From assembly GCA_964016885.1 (NCBI GenBank), contig OZ024743.1, positions 72,946,063 to 73,010,062 of the forward strand: 64,000 bases of DNA, written 5' to 3'. Position 1 is the first letter of the stretch. Every line of letters starts with the position of its first letter. The position numbers were made by a program, and so were the translations under genes. The DNA comes from Eledone cirrhosa. Lineage: Eukaryota > Mollusca > Cephalopoda > Octopoda > Eledonidae. This document shows, piece after piece, positions 20,389 through 31,875 of this stretch. A model generated the notes under the pieces. It searched no databases. It was given only the letters and a program-made list of their open reading frames with translations, and was not told the DNA's origin.

Positions 20389-20780
20389 TCACTTAACCAT
20401 TAACTCTACAAAAACAGCAGCAATGCCATTATAGTCACTACCTCTGTCTCCCCATCTATCACTATTATTAGCAAATGGCGCCCCACGCGTTGTCCGCCCC
20501 GCTACCACGACGGGCAGAAGAGAGAGGGCGTTTCCCCGGAGGAAGGTGCGGGTGACTCGTTGGAAGAGCCATTCCAGCTCGCGAGGCTCAAACATGTAGT
20601 TAACCAACTCCGCGCCGATGGTGGTAAGGAGGGAGTTATTCCTAGGGCCTGGTATAACAGAAGTCTCCTCTGCGATAGACTAGACCACAAACCTGGATGT
20701 CTAAATATTGCACCTACTTGCTCACGAATTGCATGTAAACATTTCCTGAACTCAAACATTACGATGGAGGAATTAATTTG
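20389..20780 (-). other. Unidentified GC-richer repeat, copy 1
   Basis: GC-richer than its surroundings. The minus-strand translation contains ELEWLFQRVTRTFLRGNA, which resembles DVEWLLQWVSLAIIRGNA encoded at about 21700-21800. The two are probably copies of one repeat. I do not recognise the protein, and the frames are short and probably not functional. Confidence 0.35.
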
Positions 20781-21608
20781 ATCTAAATATTACAACTTCA
20801 ATATATGAAATGTTGGTAGTAACACATAAATTTGATTTGCTGTATCTAATTAAATCTTGCTACTGAATTCAGTTCTTACTTGTATTTCTTAGGAAATGTT
20901 TCATTTCTTCCTCGTTTACTTTGTGTCGTGTAAACAATAATGGCTAGCAATTGAGATAATTCGAAATTCATGAAGTTCATATTATTGCTAGTTAGGTATA
21001 TCACACAAATATTTCTCACACTAGCGAGGTTGATTAGAACTTGATAGTAGCTCTTTATAATTACCATAATTCTGAATGAGTTCATACAACAATTAGTGTA
21101 TGTTTCGGTAAAATTATAGAATGATTCTGCCTACAATATTTAGATGTAAATACTGCTATTGATCTTAACAACTCTAGTCAGAAATAAATTAACTTCGTAT
21201 TATTACTTTCACTTTCACATTTTCTATTCTTTTGAAGTAAAGTTCTACTGATGTACTTGTTTATTAACACATTGCTCTTTTTTCACTCAATGTAACAACT
21301 CGATTTATATTTGCCTGAATGCAGGCTTCCATAGTAGACGATAGATTTCAATGCAGTATAACTTACACCGTATAACCATCAAATATATGACAGTCTTTTT
21401 TATTATATAAAACACCACAACCTGGAAATAGAAGTTAAGGAATTAGAAATAGAAGAGGGAACGAAAGGGGGTAATGGAATAATTTGGACGAAAATCTCAA
21501 AGTTAGATAAAAAAGATAAAAAAGAACTGTATATGTTTTAATTATTTTTGTCTATAGTGTGTCAAGGAATGTAATGCTTCTATTTTATTTAAAACAATTA
21601 GAAAAAGA
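20781..21608. other. AT-rich DNA, nothing recognised
   Basis: AT-rich, with short chance ORFs only. Confidence 0.55.
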
Positions 21609-21917
21609 CTACAAATATTGAAAAACTGTAAAGGAAGGGAAAAGCAAGTGCTCTAAAGCCACAGAAGAATGGGAGGTTGATGAGGCAGGGTGATGTGCTC
21701 TGGGCATAGGGCGCATCGGTGTTGCTGACAAAACCACAAAAGCATTACCGCGGATAATAGCGAGCGACACCCACTGCAACAACCACTCGACGTCGCAAGG
21801 CGCCATCTTCTGATGGGCTGCTGACGTTCTGGTTTTAGAGAGAAGCTCGGCTTTACTGAGTCTGAGTACACTTGAGGTCTCGACGAAGACCGATGCAAAA
21901 TGGAAGCGGTCAGACAA
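21609..21917 (-). other. Unidentified GC-richer repeat, copy 2 (102-codon frame)
   Basis: A single open frame of 102 codons including KMAPCDVEWLLQWVSLAI, which shares a block with 20389-20780. No known domain. The similarity between two separate loci favours a dispersed repeat over a host gene. Confidence 0.35.
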
Positions 21918-22020
21918 TCACATTAATTTTTTTTTTTTTTCGTCTTTTGGTACATGTTGAATTCAACAGTGTGTACGAAATATATATTGCTTTCATTCTG
22001 TCAATACAGACACGTAAGCA

Positions 22021-22138
22021 CAATATCAACACATTCACACATATATACACATACACACATACATACACTCACACACATATACACATATACACAGATATAC
22101 GCATTCACACCGATATACACATTCACACAGATATACAT
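22021..22138. repeat. (CA)n-type compound microsatellite
   Basis: CA-rich repeat with interspersed 'cagatatac' units. Confidence 0.9.
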
Positions 22139-22734
22139 GAATAGAGGAAGTGGCCGGACAATCCCTGTTTAATGTGATTTCAAAATTTGTTTAGTCAGTT
22201 TGGTAAATGTAAGTGAGAATATAAGCAAGCAAAAATATTAGCAAAATCTAGGGGATCCTATTTTTGTTATGTTAGCAAAAAGCACGCTTTGATTCGTAGA
22301 AATATCTTAACGCATATTAGTCTATATTTTTTTTATTTTTCATTTAGAATCAACTTGTGGTTCTGGTTACTGACATGTCATCTTGGATTCTAATGTGAAT
22401 TTTAGTCCCAAGCATGTAGTAACTATGTAATAGTCATCCTAAAAAATTTCCCCTCAAAATACTCTACAACTTCGACTTTCACAGCACTATTTGTAGTAAT
22501 TATTTAGGAATATGTACAAATTTCGGTCGTGAAAAAAGGTTATTTGCGAAATCCCCAAAATAGGGTAAATTAAACAGTTTTAACTGGATTAAGTGACAGG
22601 ATTTCGGCCATTCTCACAAATATATAAAAACACACAAACATATATAATTGTTTGCCAGCTAAATTATTATTAGAAATCTAGAAATATACTGAAGTGAAAA
22701 GCAAACCAAACGGTGAATTTTCTTGTCTATTTTT
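22139..22734. other. AT-rich DNA, nothing recognised
   Basis: No coding, RNA or repeat signal seen. Confidence 0.5.
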
Positions 22735-22830
22735 GGCAATATTAGGATAAGACGACCTTCTCCAGATATAACAATATCTACTTCAACACACGATTTCATA
22801 TAAAAATAACCTTGTAAAACAGATTTCTCA
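22735..22830 (-). repeat. Diverged copy of the PLE terminal repeat family
   Basis: 'ggcaatatt', 'ccagatataacaatat' and 'cacacgatttcatataaaaa' follow the order seen at 51410-51535, but the GACCCTCCCC core has decayed to 'gaccttctcc'. Confidence 0.5.
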
Positions 22831-22946
22831 AGATCACATTTCCAAATCTAACCCTATGTTGGTCATCCTTGATTTTTTTTCTTTTTGCAGATCTTCATAT
22901 TCCTTATACAGTTTTTTGGTTGAATTGTGCATCTTTTTTCTTCTTT

Positions 22947-23142
22947 ACTAGAGAATTCCTGGATCTTTGGGCTAGTGTTTTTTTATGGCAGCTGAAAATA
23001 TCTCTCCTAGTTCGACGTGATGGTAGAGAAAACACAAAGAGTACTTGTCGTTTGAAAGAGAGTTGAGTATGTGGTAACCTCCCCTGGAGTGTTTTCTCAA
23101 GCAACCAAATGGCCAATCTATTTTCCATTTTCATATTCTCGG
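22947..23142. repeat. Dispersed repeat, copy 1 (pair with 25750-25947)
   Basis: About 190 bp shared at high identity with 25750-25947, including 'ctagagaattcctgga', 'gatggtagagaaaacacaa' and 'ggtaacctcccctggagt'. No coding signature. Family unknown. Confidence 0.8.
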
Positions 23143-23214
23143 ATTCTTACATTTCTGAAACCCACTGTGAGAGGAAAGAGACTGAACACAATGATTGTTC
23201 AGGTTAAGCAAAGG

Positions 23215-23482
23215 TACAATTTGTAACGTGTGAACTTGGCTTGGAAAGGTTTCCACGTTTTCCATATTCTCCTGAACTTACACCTTCAGATTATCTTTTA
23301 TTTGGAAGTTTGCAACATCTTCTAAATAGAAAAGAGCACAAGGGGGTAGAGGCACTTGAAATGGACCTTCGCAACATATCGCCTCAAAGTCATATAATTT
23401 ATATAAGAATGGAATAAGAAGAATGTTACATCGCTGGAAGAATGTTATTGATTTAGATGCAGAATATATATTTGATTAAATT
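23215..23482 (+). pseudogene. mariner-type transposase C-terminal remnant
   Basis: Translation around 23240-23420 reads FPRFPYSPELTPSDYLLFGS followed by LQHLLNRKEHKGVEALE. This corresponds to the conserved PPYSPDLAPSDYHLF block of mariner transposases, which contains the last catalytic Asp (PSD). The frame ends in stops soon after. The upstream catalytic motifs are not recognisable. A different family from the remnant at 20113. Confidence 0.8.
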
Positions 23483-23777
23483 AGTGTGTATTTTATTCAT
23501 TTCTTTAAAAACTACTTCTAGAAACGGCATTACTCGTGGGATGACCTGTTATGTATATATATAAGGACGGGAACTTTCAACAAGCTATATGGATAAACTC
23601 CGGTTAAGGCCTCCCACAACGCCTCCCCCCCCCCCCTGTAGGTCCCCTACACCCCGTACCAATGACCAAGGACAACAACAACCACCCATAGTTTGTGGTC
23701 CCTATGGTGGATGGTTACACCGGATCCTCTACTGGTTAGGAGTCATCAAAACCACGTTTTATTTAACCTAATTTTAT

Positions 23778-24110
23778 ATATATATATATTATGTGTATAT
23801 GTGTATATATTTTATATGTGTATATATGTGTATTTTATATATATATGTGTATATATATATATTATATATATATATATATATAAGTATATGTGTATTTTAT
23901 ATATATATATATATGTATGTATATTTAATATGTGTGTGTATTTTATATGTATGTATATTTTATATATATATATATATTTTATATATATATATATTTTATA
24001 TATATATATGTGTATTATATATATATATATAAAATATATATATATATAAAATATATATATATATATATAAAATATACTTGTGCGTATATATATATATACA
24101 CACACTTGTA
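23778..24110. repeat. (TA)n/(TG)n compound microsatellite
   Basis: About 330 bp of interrupted TA, TATG and TATT repeats. The Tyr/Ile-rich reading frames here are microsatellite translations. Confidence 0.95.
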
Positions 24111-24111
24111 T

Positions 24112-24411
24112 GGATTTGTGTGTATAGATGTGTGTGTGTCTGATGGGGTAGGTGTGAGTGTATGTACAAGTCAACTAACATAAGCCTTTTATTTCTAAAT
24201 TTTCTAAATTATCTAATTATTTGACTCAAACCATTATTTTAAGTATTACCACCCCACATTAATTCCTCAATTTGTATGTGTGGATGTGTGTGTCTGTGGA
24301 GGTAGGTGTGAGTGTACGTGCAAGCCAACCTACATAAGTCTTTTTATTTGTAAATTTTCTACTCTAACCATAATTTTCAGTAGCACCACTCCACATAAAT
24401 TCCTCAATTTA
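24112..24411 (+). repeat. Tandem duplication, two units of about 145 bp
   Basis: 'taggtgtgagtgta', 'aagccaac' (or 'aagtcaac'), 'cataag', 'ttttatttgtaaattttcta' and 'aattcctcaattt' occur in the same order in both units (about 24112-24270 and 24271-24411). A diverged tandem repeat. Confidence 0.7.
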
Positions 24412-24715
24412 AGAATGACCTGTAGTATCTATTTCATACTATTAACCTTAATTGAATATATATCTGACCAGAAATGCTTTTTTGAAAATCAGTCATATGG
24501 AACTATTGTCATTTTGCCTGACGGTTTGAAGTTTACAACACCACCTGCCTCTTTGAGGTCAAATACCAACCCTACTATCATCTACAAACTGACCAATTAG
24601 AATTAAGACTATTCCTGCTGACAACATTAAATTATTCCTAACAAGTTCATATGTCCCAAGGCTCTGATACCATCAACACTATAAACACAGAGCTGGCATA
24701 TCTAAGAACTGACTA

Positions 24716-24771
24716 ACTGCCTGATGAGGTCATAGCCATTCACTGGCTATCATCAATATATATATAGCAGT
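24716..24771 (+). ncRNA. Degenerate hammerhead-like motif
   Basis: Stem I ACUGC (24716-24720) with GCAGU (24767-24771), core CUGAUGA 24721-24727, and an 11-position stem II (24728-24754; AUAGCCA/UGGCUAU helix). The following 12 nt (AAUAUAUAUAUA) have the same length as GAAAUAUAUAUA in the 16.9- and 44.3-kb motifs, but G12 and A14 are changed. Probably a decayed, inactive relative. Confidence 0.4.
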
Positions 24772-24812
24772 AAATAAAGGATTATGAGTTCATGCAATTT
24801 ACTTATGTTTCG

Positions 24813-24817
<5 letters not shown>

Positions 24818-24873
<56 letters not shown>

Positions 24874-24885
24874 ATATATATATGA
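24818..24885. repeat. (TA)n/(TG)n microsatellite
   Basis: (TA)n followed by (TG)n and (TA)n. Confidence 0.95.
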
Positions 24886-25415
24886 AAGACGTAAAATAAG
24901 AAAATTATAAAAATTAACTTTATAATTATAAAATTTCACTCCAACTAATTAGTTTCTGAAAGGGAATAAACATGGTTTCTGAATGGAACGCATGGAGAAA
25001 CTTTTCGTCATCAGGAAGTTCGTTCTCAGCTAAGTTACCAGGCGAAGCGTGGACATAGGGAACTTATACAAAAATAATTCTGTGGATGGAAAAAAGTAAG
25101 CGTGGACTAAATTCCAACATATTGAAAAAATCACTGCCTACTTGGTCGGTGGCAAATTCAAAAGAATCAATCACGTGTCATCGAGATTAATCAGTGAGGA
25201 GTGAGGTGTTAAAAAGACAGTGGCCGAGCCATTACTATGAACTATAGTAGCTGTTTTGGCAAATGTTTGCTCAACAAAATAATTTGGAGATAATTATAAA
25301 GATATAGTATATCTACCAACATATATATGCAGTTGCATACCTATGCTAGCAAATATATAGGTTTTGTCTTAGTAACTTTGTGGTTCAATGCTATATATAT
25401 ATATATATATATATA

Positions 25416-25621
25416 AGAACGAGTAGGACCCCGACGGCTGACCTCAAGCCGTTTCGACGGCTAATTCTTGGGCAAATAGATTTAGTCCAGAATTAGCCGT
25501 CGAAACGGCTTGAGCTCAGCCTTCGGGGTCCTACTCGTTCCTATTACCCACTCTACTACCCTAAGTATTGAGTACTTTGTCTGCGTTATGGTCCCCCTGG
25601 TTCCTTACCACATTTCCTTCG

Positions 25622-25623
<2 letters not shown>
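25416..25623 (+). mobile_element. Hairpin element, GTAGGACCCCGACGG family, copy 2
   Basis: Hairpin 'gtaggaccccgacggctgac' with its complement 'gtccagaattagccgtcgaa' onward, then the tail 'ttacccactctactacccta' and 'ccttaccacatttccttcg'. The apex carries an extra 'gggcaaataga'. It is inserted between (TA)n tracts. Confidence 0.9.
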
Positions 25624-25718
<95 letters not shown>

Positions 25719-25740
25719 TAAATATATATATATATATGTA
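25622..25740. repeat. (TA)n microsatellite
   Basis: A (TA)n tract of about 115 bp. Confidence 0.95.
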
Positions 25741-25749
25741 GGGATATTT

Positions 25750-25947
25750 GCTTTTCTAGAGAATTCCTGGAGCTTTGGGCTAGTGTTTTATATGGCAGCT
25801 CAAAATAGTTATCCTAGTTCAACGTGATGGTAGAGAAAACACAAGAGTATTTGTTGTTTGAAAGAGAGTTGAGTCTGTGGTAACCTCCCCTGGAGTATTT
25901 TCTGAAGCAACCAAATGGCCGATCTCTTTTCCATTTTCATATTCTCT
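25750..25947. repeat. Dispersed repeat, copy 2 (pair with 22947-23142)
   Basis: See the copy at 22947. The block order is identical and identity is high across about 190 bp. Both copies follow short T-rich or TA-rich sequence. Confidence 0.8.
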
Positions 25948-26057
25948 GTGAAAGTTGAAAAACAAAATCAATAAAGCTTGGGAGAGGAAATGGTGTATAT
26001 ATTTTATCAAATGATTCTATGTACATACTTTATGATATATATATATATATATATATA

Positions 26058-26530
26058 TATTTCCCTCACCAACAGATTGGTTTTTGCACTGAACACAAAA
26101 CCCACTCCTCCTACTGAGTATTTGTTGTGTTCTTCACTGCCGATGTAGTGATGAGCTGGCTCTTCTTCCCGATCATCACACTCCTCATGGGCTCATCGTG
26201 TAGGATCCTGTGTTCTTGGATCGCAAGTATCTGTATACCACTCTCCTCGAACAGATGTCCCAACTCCTCTCTCTTCTCCAGCGTCCGAATAGTCCTCACA
26301 TTCAAAGTGCCCATTCTGATTGTTCTTCTGCAGGACAAAACTGCATTCTTTATATTTGTCTCAGAGACAGCTGATCCATCATCCACTGGCTCTCTCCGTG
26401 GCTCTAAGCCAGCAGAGTCATAATGACCAGGCTGCTCCTTGACAGTGTAATTAGGGGCTCTAACCCTAGTGTTGTTAGATCGACTCTCCATATTTCTTTT
26501 CAATGGCTGACAATACCTTACCGGCGCCAC
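26058..26530 (-). pseudogene. RTE LINE ORF N-terminus (inverted): endonuclease 5' part
   Basis: The minus-strand frame starts near 26530 and contains RRTIRMGTLNVRTIRTLEKR, then GIQILAIQEHRI, the first two conserved blocks of APE-type endonucleases (Asn in LNVRT, Glu in QEHR). Near 26110 a one-base shift is needed to continue into VGGVGFVFSAKTNLLVREI, after which the (TA)n tract starts. It should join to ISPRVLRVTFNGNP at 26707 on the other strand. Sequence 26531-26695 is probably the inverted 5' UTR. Confidence 0.8.
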
Positions 26531-26700
26531 TCGAATAAGGTAGTTATTTAACCCATAAATGGAGCCCTAACAGGTACTACCACCCCGGGCCAGGCAGACC
26601 TGGGAGTCATGATAACTAAGTGGTAACTCCACATTCACCACATCTGAACTCCCGAACTGGAGCCTTGCCACTGGATGTAGTTTAATGTCATACCCAGGAC

Positions 26701-29357
26701 ATGCCTATCTCCCCGCGAGTGTTGAGGGTGACCTTCAATGGAAACCCAAGACTGACAGTCATCTCAGCCTATAGTCCAACCGAGGGGGACAGTGATGGGA
26801 GTGCGGAAGAGTTCCATGAAGAGGTGTGTAGAGCTGTCAACACCACTCAGGCACACAGTATCCTGCTTGTTTTGGGGGACTTCAATGCACATATGAGTAA
26901 GGTGGGTAGTGAAGATCCTTGCTGGTACTTCCATAACAACACCAACCGAAATGGAAGACTATTGAGAGACACCCTGCTGGAGGCGAACTTAGTGGCGACC
27001 AACCTAAGGTTTAGGAAGAATCTGGGGAAGATGTGGACCTACATCTCAGATATGCACCTGTCCAAGTCCCAGATTGATTTCATTCTGGTGAGGAAAAAGT
27101 GGCGGAATAGTGTTCTGAACACGGAACCATACAGCTATTTCAGTACACTGGGTAGTGACCACCGGCTTGTTATGAGTGAGGTCCGAGTGAGCTTAAGAAA
27201 GAGCAAGGCTCAGCCCCGGAGAGCAATCTATGACTGGGGAGCTTTCAAGGAAGATGATAAGCTACAGGAGAGGTTCACAGTGGAAGTGAGAAACAGGTTT
27301 AGTGCTCTGTGTGGAGAGTCAGAGGAGAGAGAGATTGGATGGACTGAGGAGAGTGTGACGAGCAGGTATGGCACTTCACACATTGCAGTGGCGGAAGCAA
27401 GTGAAACCTTGGTACCGAGGAAAAATAACAAAGGGAAGCACGTCAGCTCTGCAAACCCAAAACTGTGTGCAGCCAGAGAACACCTGAAAGCTACCATGGA
27501 CCAATTCTATGCTGATCCTACGGAGGAGAGGATGGAGACTGTGGAGGTGATGAGGGAAGAGCTCTGTACCGCTTACACTGAGGTCAGAGAGGAGGCACTG
27601 ATAGAGAAGATCAGAAGTGTGGAGAGAGCAGTTGACAGATCTGGATGTAAGGAGAGCTGGATGATCATCAACGAGATCACAGGGAGGAAGGGAAGGTGTT
27701 CGAGTCAGATCCAGGGAACGGGGCCCGAGGATAGGAAGAGGAAATGGCTAGACCATTTTAGGACCCTACTAGGAGAGCCACCCTCCATAGCCCAGAGCAC
27801 TGGGGAGATCAGGGGGCTGTTTGAGGAACTGGATGTTGAGACAGAGCCCTTCACCAGAGAGGAGCTTCAGAGAGCGAAGAAGAAGATCAAGGAGGGCAAG
27901 GCTCATGGAGTAGAGGGAGTGGCATCAGAGGTGATGAAGAGGTGTGATTTTGATGATATCATCCTGGGGTTCTGTAACGGGGCACTGGAGAAAGGAGTTG
28001 CCCCGAATCAGTGGAGGATCAGTAACATCGTCCCAGTGCCAAAGAAGGGAGATCTCTCTAACACCAACAACTACCGGGGGATATCACTGACGTCACTTGT
28101 GGCAAAGACCCTCAACAGGATGATTCTTAACAGGATCCAGCCTGAGATGGAGAAGAAGCTCAGGTACAACCAGAACGGCTTCAGAGAGGGTAGATCAACC
28201 ACCAGACATCCTGATGCTGAGAAGGATATTAGAGGGAGCTAGAGCAAAGTGCCTTCCTGCGGTCATGGTTTTCATTGACTTTAGGAAGGCCCTTCATTCT
28301 GTGGACCGTTACTGCCTGATGAAGATCTTACAGACTTATGGAATCCCCAAGAAGATAGTGGACCTGATATCACTGCCTTTCACCAACACCAAAGCCCAAG
28401 TCATTACACCTGATGGGATGACAGAGTTCTTTGAGATACTGGCTGGAGTGCTCCAGGGAGATACATTGGCTCCCTACCTTTTTATCATCGTAGTGGACTA
28501 TTGTATGCGCCTTGCACTGGAGAAACACCAGGACTCTGGCTTTAGTGTATCACCGGCTCAGAGCGGGAGAGTTAGGGCGAAAAAGGTATCGGATGCTGAA
28601 TTTGCCGACGACATAGTTTTGGTGACAAATACAGTGAAGGAGGCAGAGGATTTGATGCGGGAGGTTGAGACTGTGTCGATGAGTGTGGGGCTGAGAATGC
28701 ACGAGACTAAAACAAAATATCTGGTAGAGAATGTTGAGAAGCCAGAGGGGATCACTAATGTAGGCGGGAAGCCGCTGGAATTGGTTGAGGACTTCCTGTA
28801 TTTGGGAGCAAAGATTGGGAATACGGAGGATGATCTGGTTGAGAGGAATAGCAAGGCCTGGGCTGCGTACCACAGCTTGAGATCGGTGTCGAAGTCGGAC
28901 CTTCGTGGAGACTTGAAAATCCGCCTCTTCATTGCTGTAGTGGAGTCTGTGCTGCTGTATGGGTCTGAGACTTGGACACTGACCTAGAAACTCACTCAGA
29001 AGGTGGATGGGTGCTACACGAGAATGCTGAGGATGGCTCTGAACATTAATCAGTATACACTGAGGATGAAAAACTCAGAGCTGTATGGGAGCATCCCAAA
29101 AGTCAGCTCAAAAGTGACACAGAGGAGACTGAGGTTAGCTGGATATGCTCACCGACATCCAGATTTGACATTGCACACAGTGTTCCATTGGGAGCCCCTA
29201 CATGGACACACTAGAAGAGGAAGACCAAGGTTAACGTATGTTGATGCCCTAAGGACAGACACTGGTCTGTTGGAGACGCAGGACATGGCAGCGATTATGA
29301 GGGACAGAGACCGCTGGAGAGAACTCGTCCATGGATCTCGGGAATTGTACCCGCCTT

Positions 29358-29358
<1 letters not shown>
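26701..29358 (+). pseudogene. RTE LINE ORF main part: endonuclease end, reverse transcriptase, C-terminus
   Basis: Three frames in sequence. 26701-28242: endonuclease blocks VISAYSPTEGD, LGDFNAHM and LGSDHRLVMSEV (catalytic Asp/His region), then a linker and the RT start (WRISNIVPVPKKGD, NYRGISLTS, YNQNGFREGRST). A frameshift near 28205-28214 leads to 28214-28984, with motif A FIDFRKALHSVD (the usual FDSVD reads LHSVD; the first Asp is kept), motif B LQGDTLAPYLF and motif C EFADDIVLV (FADD). A TAG at 28985-28987 interrupts before the C-terminal block RRLRLAGYAHRHPDLTLH and HTRRGRPRLTYVD (29003-29358), typical of RTE elements. One frameshift and one nonsense codon suggest a young but inactive copy. 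It was probably also disabled by the 5' inversion. Confidence 0.85.
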
Positions 29359-29444
<86 letters not shown>

Positions 29445-29488
29445 TAAATACATATATACATATATATATATACATATATAAATATATA

Positions 29489-29552
<64 letters not shown>

Positions 29553-29571
29553 TATATATATGTGTATTATG

Positions 29572-29603
<32 letters not shown>

Positions 29604-29672
29604 AGATTATATCTTTATATATATATGTGTGTGTGTATATATATATGTGTGTGTATGTATATGTGTATATGT
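29358..29672. repeat. (TA)n compound microsatellite at the RTE 3' end
   Basis: About 310 bp of (TA)n with occasional C and G interruptions. Confidence 0.95.
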
Positions 29673-29679
29673 CGGTCAA

Positions 29680-31170
29680 ATTAGGTTTCTACTTAAGATA
29701 TATGGTATTGGTTTCAACGTAGACAACTCTGTATGATGCTCTGCTTAATTTCAATCCATTTGCTATATTCCCTTACTGTCATTGTTCAATGTAACTAAAA
29801 TGATACAGGATATTTTCGGTTATGTAACTAGTATGATAAAATGTCTTTAATAATCCCTCTCGTGCTTTGAAAACGAGATGTTAGTTTCTGACTATTTACG
29901 GCGGTTTCTCCCCAAACAATGCGTTTGTAGACGTCAGTTTACATTGCTCACTATTTAAAATTACATGCCAAAGAGATGTTGTATGTCAGAGAAATATCAA
30001 ATGAGTAAATAGACGAATGATCCTTTTGCATCTGTCTTCAAAGTGTGAATGCTAAGTTCGAATAATTAGAATGCTGTCGAATTCAATCAAATCAATACAA
30101 GCGAAATACGAAATTATTTGAAATTGAATACGATTTATCAACTTGCTTTAGTAGCTGAAATTATATCAATTTTAACGTAAATCAAAAGTTTATCCCGTAA
30201 GCTATCACATGATATTTGATATATTGTTAACTCTTTCTAAACACTCTTTTGAGATTTTACTTAATTCTACTAAATCTAAATTTGAACAAGTTATTAGTTT
30301 CATGGAACTAGAATTATATCCGCTAAAAGTGTCATCAAATATCCTGGGATTCTCTATGTTTCTACTCTATGTTGATTTCAAATATCTCATGAATTTCACC
30401 TAAAACTTCAAATGGAAGATTATATCTCGTGGACTTATATTTTTTATAGTATTATGTATGGAAATATCTGCTTAATATTACATCACTTAAGGCTTCATTC
30501 ACAAATATCGAAATTGATATTGCCTTCCTGAAGGAAATTTTCAAATATTTGTGGTTGTGTATTCGAAATTTCGACATTAATCCACTAAAAACTAATGCAT
30601 TTTAATGTCCCTATTTTGATTACATTGTAACTGAAAAAACACTCATCAGGGTTGATTTGAAATGGTATTTGCATGAATGCATCCTATTAGTTGATAGCCT
30701 CAAATTATAATTGAACTAATGGATACAGATCATATCAGTTTTTATTGATACATGTAAGTCATATTTCAACATAACACGTTCAATGTAAAACGTTGTTTTG
30801 CGTTTTTGTTGCCTTTACATTCTTCTAGGTTCCACATACAGATAAATGTATCAAGGATATTTTTTTCCAATATAATTATATATTTTGTTTTTATACTTAA
30901 TATTCTACTATGACACGCTGTTACGCCCTTTCTATGGGCATTTCACTTCTCTGGGATTGTTCATGTTCTAATTTCTGATCTGTTCTAACTCTCGTGGATG
31001 GTTTATTATTAAGATTCCCCTTACTTTCAATGAATGCATGGTGTAGTGTAATTGTATAACAGACTTTCAGATTTTCAATATCATTTGTTCGTTGTCTTTG
31101 CCTGCGGAACAAAGTTTCTAGAAGTTTCCTAGACGTTTAGTTACATAACAATACGTACGAGTGAACATGA
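29680..31170. other. AT-rich DNA, nothing recognised
   Basis: Low-complexity-biased AT-rich sequence, short chance ORFs only. Confidence 0.55.
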
Positions 31171-31182
31171 GATATTGTTTAT

Positions 31183-31875
31183 ATATGTACTAGCAGAATG
31201 GCCCGGCGTTGCTCCGGATTCTAAATATAGATTGGCATGTTTATCCCTCCTTTCTGAAACAGTACAGAGATGTACGGAATACCTCGGCCTCGGATGGCGT
31301 CTAAATGTTGTTCTTATAAAAAAACTTCGTCTTAGATTACCAGGGGTTTTTTTCCGCGCGAAGAAAATCAATACTTTATCGCGAAATAAATACCTTTGTT
31401 TATATTTTGTTATTGTGTATGCAAAATTATCTATACACGAATATATAATTATATATATATATTAAAATAACAGATTAAAGTGTAAGCAAAGAATCGCTGC
31501 TTTCACCATTAACGGGATCTTCTGAAACTAAAAAATTCAATCTGTGAACGCAGAAGTAAATATTTCGAAAGACGTTACACACTATATATATATAAACACA
31601 CACATATAGCGTCATAATGCCCTAATACACACAGATATTATAAGGGCGCACGTTATATCTATGTATCTATCTAAAAAGAAAGACTAAGAATTATAGAGAG
31701 AGATCGCTAAATCGCCTAATACGGTCCCTAGCGCATTGAAAATTTGAAATATATTTTGCTCAAAACACTCACAGGACCGTAAGTATTAACTGTGTAAAGT
31801 TTGAAAACAATCGGTTGGATGGTTCTCGAGTTTTAGACAGACAGACATTCTCTGTTTTAGATATATAGATTATGT
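31183..31875 (+). repeat. Dispersed invertebrate repeat, unidentified
   Basis: It starts 'tactagcagaatggcccggc' with 'gttgctccgg' and ends 'ggatggttctcgagttttag' plus 'acagacagacattctctg' before a TA-rich edge. I recognise this start/end pattern as one seen recurrently in mollusc and other invertebrate genomic DNA, but cannot name the family. An internal imperfect match 'gcgtcataatgccctaatac' and '...gcctaatacggtccctagcg' is present. No ORF of note. Confidence 0.45.

Larger units (their letters stand above)
26058..29358 (+). mobile_element. RTE-type LINE, nearly full length, with inverted 5' part
   Basis: About 3.3 kb between (TA)n tracts (26035-26057 and 29358 onward). The 5' UTR and N-terminal endonuclease (26058-~26695) are on the minus strand. 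The rest of the single ORF (endonuclease remainder, RT, C-terminal region) follows on the plus strand from ~26701. The two parts are nearly contiguous in the protein, with only a few residues lost at the joint. This is the signature of a 5' inversion formed during reverse transcription (twin priming). The 3' end runs directly into (TA)n without a poly-A tail, as in many RTE elements. Confidence 0.85.

Noticed and set aside
23693..24049. Open frames of 60-120 codons rich in Tyr, Ile, Cys and Val
   Set aside because: Translations of (TA)n/(TG)n microsatellites. The same applies to frames at 17.0, 18.6, 25.5, 29.4, 36-38, 39.5, 45.8 and 62.2 kb.
24950..25050. Minus-strand CCTGATGACG...CAGAAACC resembling a hammerhead
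   Set aside because: Stem II is three pairs plus mismatches, and stem I cannot be formed.
25416..25620. Hammerhead ribozyme in the GTAGGACCCCGACGG hairpin family
   Set aside because: The 3' half (GAAAC, GGC/GCC helix, GUC) is striking, but the position of CUGANGA is occupied by GUUUC, a simple complement of GAAAC in a palindrome. Kept only as a remark in the findings.
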